NCBI RefSeq assembly: GCF_900142065.1
Contig: NZ_FSRJ01000004.1
Location: 434,001 to 498,000, forward strand
Direction: 5' to 3'
Length of the DNA stretch: 64,000 bases
From: Agromyces cerinus subsp. cerinus
GTDB taxonomy: Bacteria > Actinomycetota > Actinomycetes > Actinomycetales > Microbacteriaceae
The position numbers and the translations under genes were made by a program. The notes under the pieces were generated by a model. The model was not told where the DNA came from. It ran no database searches and was given only the letters and a program-made list of their open reading frames with translations. Shown piece by piece: positions 63,027 to 64,000 of this stretch (the stretch's first letter is position 1; each line of letters begins with the position of its first letter).

Positions 63027-64000
63027 CCATCTCCATCGACGATCCTCGTACCGACGACACCCGCGCCGCGGCATCCGTCGACCGCACCATCCGGCTCATC
63101 ACGACCGGAGCCGCCGCCGGCGAGTCGTGCTCGCCCGAGCTCGCGAAGGGGCCGTGGGAGTTCGACGCGGGCCCCGTGGCCTACGGACCGGGCTCGTCGA
63201 TGGGCGACGTCATCCCCACGGGCTCGCCCCGCCAGGGCGCACTGCCCGAGTCGTACCGCACGGCCTCGGCCGACGAGCTGCACACGCGCATCCGCGCCGC
63301 GAAGGCGACGCTCGGCGATCGCGCCGTCGTGCTCGGCCACTTCTACCAGCGCGACGAGGTCATCGAGCACGCCGACTTCGTGGGCGACTCGTTCCAGCTC
63401 GCGAACGCCGCGCTCACCCGGCCCGATGCCGAGGCGATCGTCTTCTGCGGCGTGCACTTCATGGCCGAGACCGCCGACCTGCTCTCGACCCCCGAGCAGG
63501 CCGTGATCCTGCCGAACCTCGCCGCGGGCTGCTCGATGGCCGACATGGCCGATGAGAGCTCGGTCGAGGAGTGCTGGGAGCAGCTCGAGTCGGTGTACGG
63601 CGACCTCACGGCGACCGATGCCGACGGCCGGGTGCCCGTGATCCCGGTCACCTACATGAACTCGTCGGCGGCGCTCAAGGGCTTCGTCGGGCGGCACGGC
63701 GGCATCGTCTGCACCTCCTCGAACGCGAAGACCGTGCTCGAGTGGGCGTTCGAGCGCGGGCAGCGGGTGCTCTTCTTCCCCGACCAGCACCTCGGCCGCA
63801 ACACCGCGAAGGCCATGGGCGTGCCGCTCGAGCAGATGCCGATGTGGAACCCGCGCAAGGCGCTCGGCGGAAACTCGGCGGGCGACCTGGGCGACGCGCG
63901 CGTCATCCTCTGGCACGGCTTCTGCTCGGTGCACCGCCGGTTCACGGTCGACCAGATCGCGCAAGCGCGCATCGACCACCCCGGCGTGCAGGTCATCGTG
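63023..64000 (+). CDS. nadA: Quinolinate synthase NadA (C-terminus beyond window)
   Basis: 326 codons are present and the frame is open to the window edge. It condenses iminoaspartate with dihydroxyacetone phosphate to quinolinate using a 4Fe-4S cluster. Visible: GHFYQRDEVIEHADFVGDSF, FCGVHFMAETADLL and WHGFCSVHRRF (two of three cluster Cys), AAGCSMADMAD, TYMNSSAALKGFVGRHGG, CTSSNAKT and FPDQHLGRNTA. The third cluster Cys is expected just past the edge. The first ~85 residues are an extra N-terminal stretch found in actinobacterial NadA. It overlaps the regulator gene by 4 bases (ATGA). Confidence 0.95.
   Translation, partial: MTISIDDPRTDDTRAAASVDRTIRLITTGAAAGESCSPELAKGPWEFDAGPVAYGPGSSMGDVIPTGSPRQGALPESYRTASADELHTRIRAAKATLGDRAVVLGHFYQRDEVIEHADFVGDSFQLANAALTRPDAEAIVFCGVHFMAETADLLSTPEQAVILPNLAAGCSMADMADESSVEECWEQLESVYGDLTATDADGRVPVIPVTYMNSSAALKGFVGRHGGIVCTSSNAKTVLEWAFERGQRVLFFPDQHLGRNTAKAMGVPLEQMPMWNPRKALGGNSAGDLGDARVILWHGFCSVHRRFTVDQIAQARIDHPGVQVIV

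Overview
The window is 64 kb of very GC-rich DNA, densely coded on both strands. Almost every coding gap is under about 235 bases; the one exception, 60714-61189, holds a riboswitch. The gene set points to Actinomycetota: an AdnA/AdnB-type helicase-nuclease pair, DUF3107 and DUF3117 proteins, the succinylase branch of lysine/diaminopimelate synthesis (dapC, dapD, dapE), a 7Fe ferredoxin beside dapC, a Nudix-type regulator before nadA, and many genes whose -10 box (TANNNT) lies 6-7 bases before the start codon, as expected for leaderless mRNAs. The likely family is Microbacteriaceae; the genus cannot be decided from the sequence alone. I see no tRNA, rRNA, CRISPR array, transposase or integrase.

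Layout. 1-3.2 kb: DNA repair helicase-nuclease operon (minus). 3.3-8.2 kb: DUF3107, a ferritin-like protein, a DEAD-box RNA helicase, a MarR regulator divergent from a membrane protein, and an unknown gene. 8.35-10.2 kb: a RhuM/Doc-type protein overlapping a PHP phosphoesterase. 10.4-14.4 kb: a membrane-anchored phosphatase/nuclease, an Xaa-Pro aminopeptidase and two small membrane proteins, with a striking 18-bp inverted repeat. 14.5-19.1 kb: a PRC-barrel/MgtE_N/CBS protein, DUF1003, Mrp ATPase and lipoprotein cluster. 19.1-23.7 kb: an MFS carrier plus PLP lyase operon facing an aldehyde dehydrogenase across a direct-repeat operator. 23.7-27.7 kb: TatB, an O-methyltransferase, DUF3117, a GT-C mannosyltransferase and DapE.

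27.8-34.6 kb: a glycan-use module (LacI regulator, ROK kinase, very large secreted GH92 alpha-mannosidase) sitting between dapE and dapD. 34.7-46.2 kb: dapD, a penicillin-acylase-family enzyme, citrate synthase, dapC-ferredoxin, a lipoprotein pair, an enoyl-CoA hydratase, an M23 peptidase and TypA. 46.4-51.9 kb: a complete oligopeptide ABC transporter with fused ATPase domains. 52-56.1 kb: a CPBP membrane protein, small proteins, and an ECF sigma/anti-sigma pair flanked by a lipoprotein and a DUF2231 membrane protein. All three promoters of that last cluster share TGAACC-N16-CGT. 56.2-61 kb: the glycine cleavage operon gcvT-gcvH-gcvP (minus) behind a tandem glycine riboswitch. 61.2-64 kb: a DUF559-like protein, an NrtR-type regulator and nadA, which runs off the window.

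The most interesting items are the compact ECF regulon with its shared promoter, the direct-repeat operator over the MFS/PLP/ALDH divergon, the RhuM-Doc/PHP coupling, the GH92 module splitting dapE from dapD, and several unexplained repeats.
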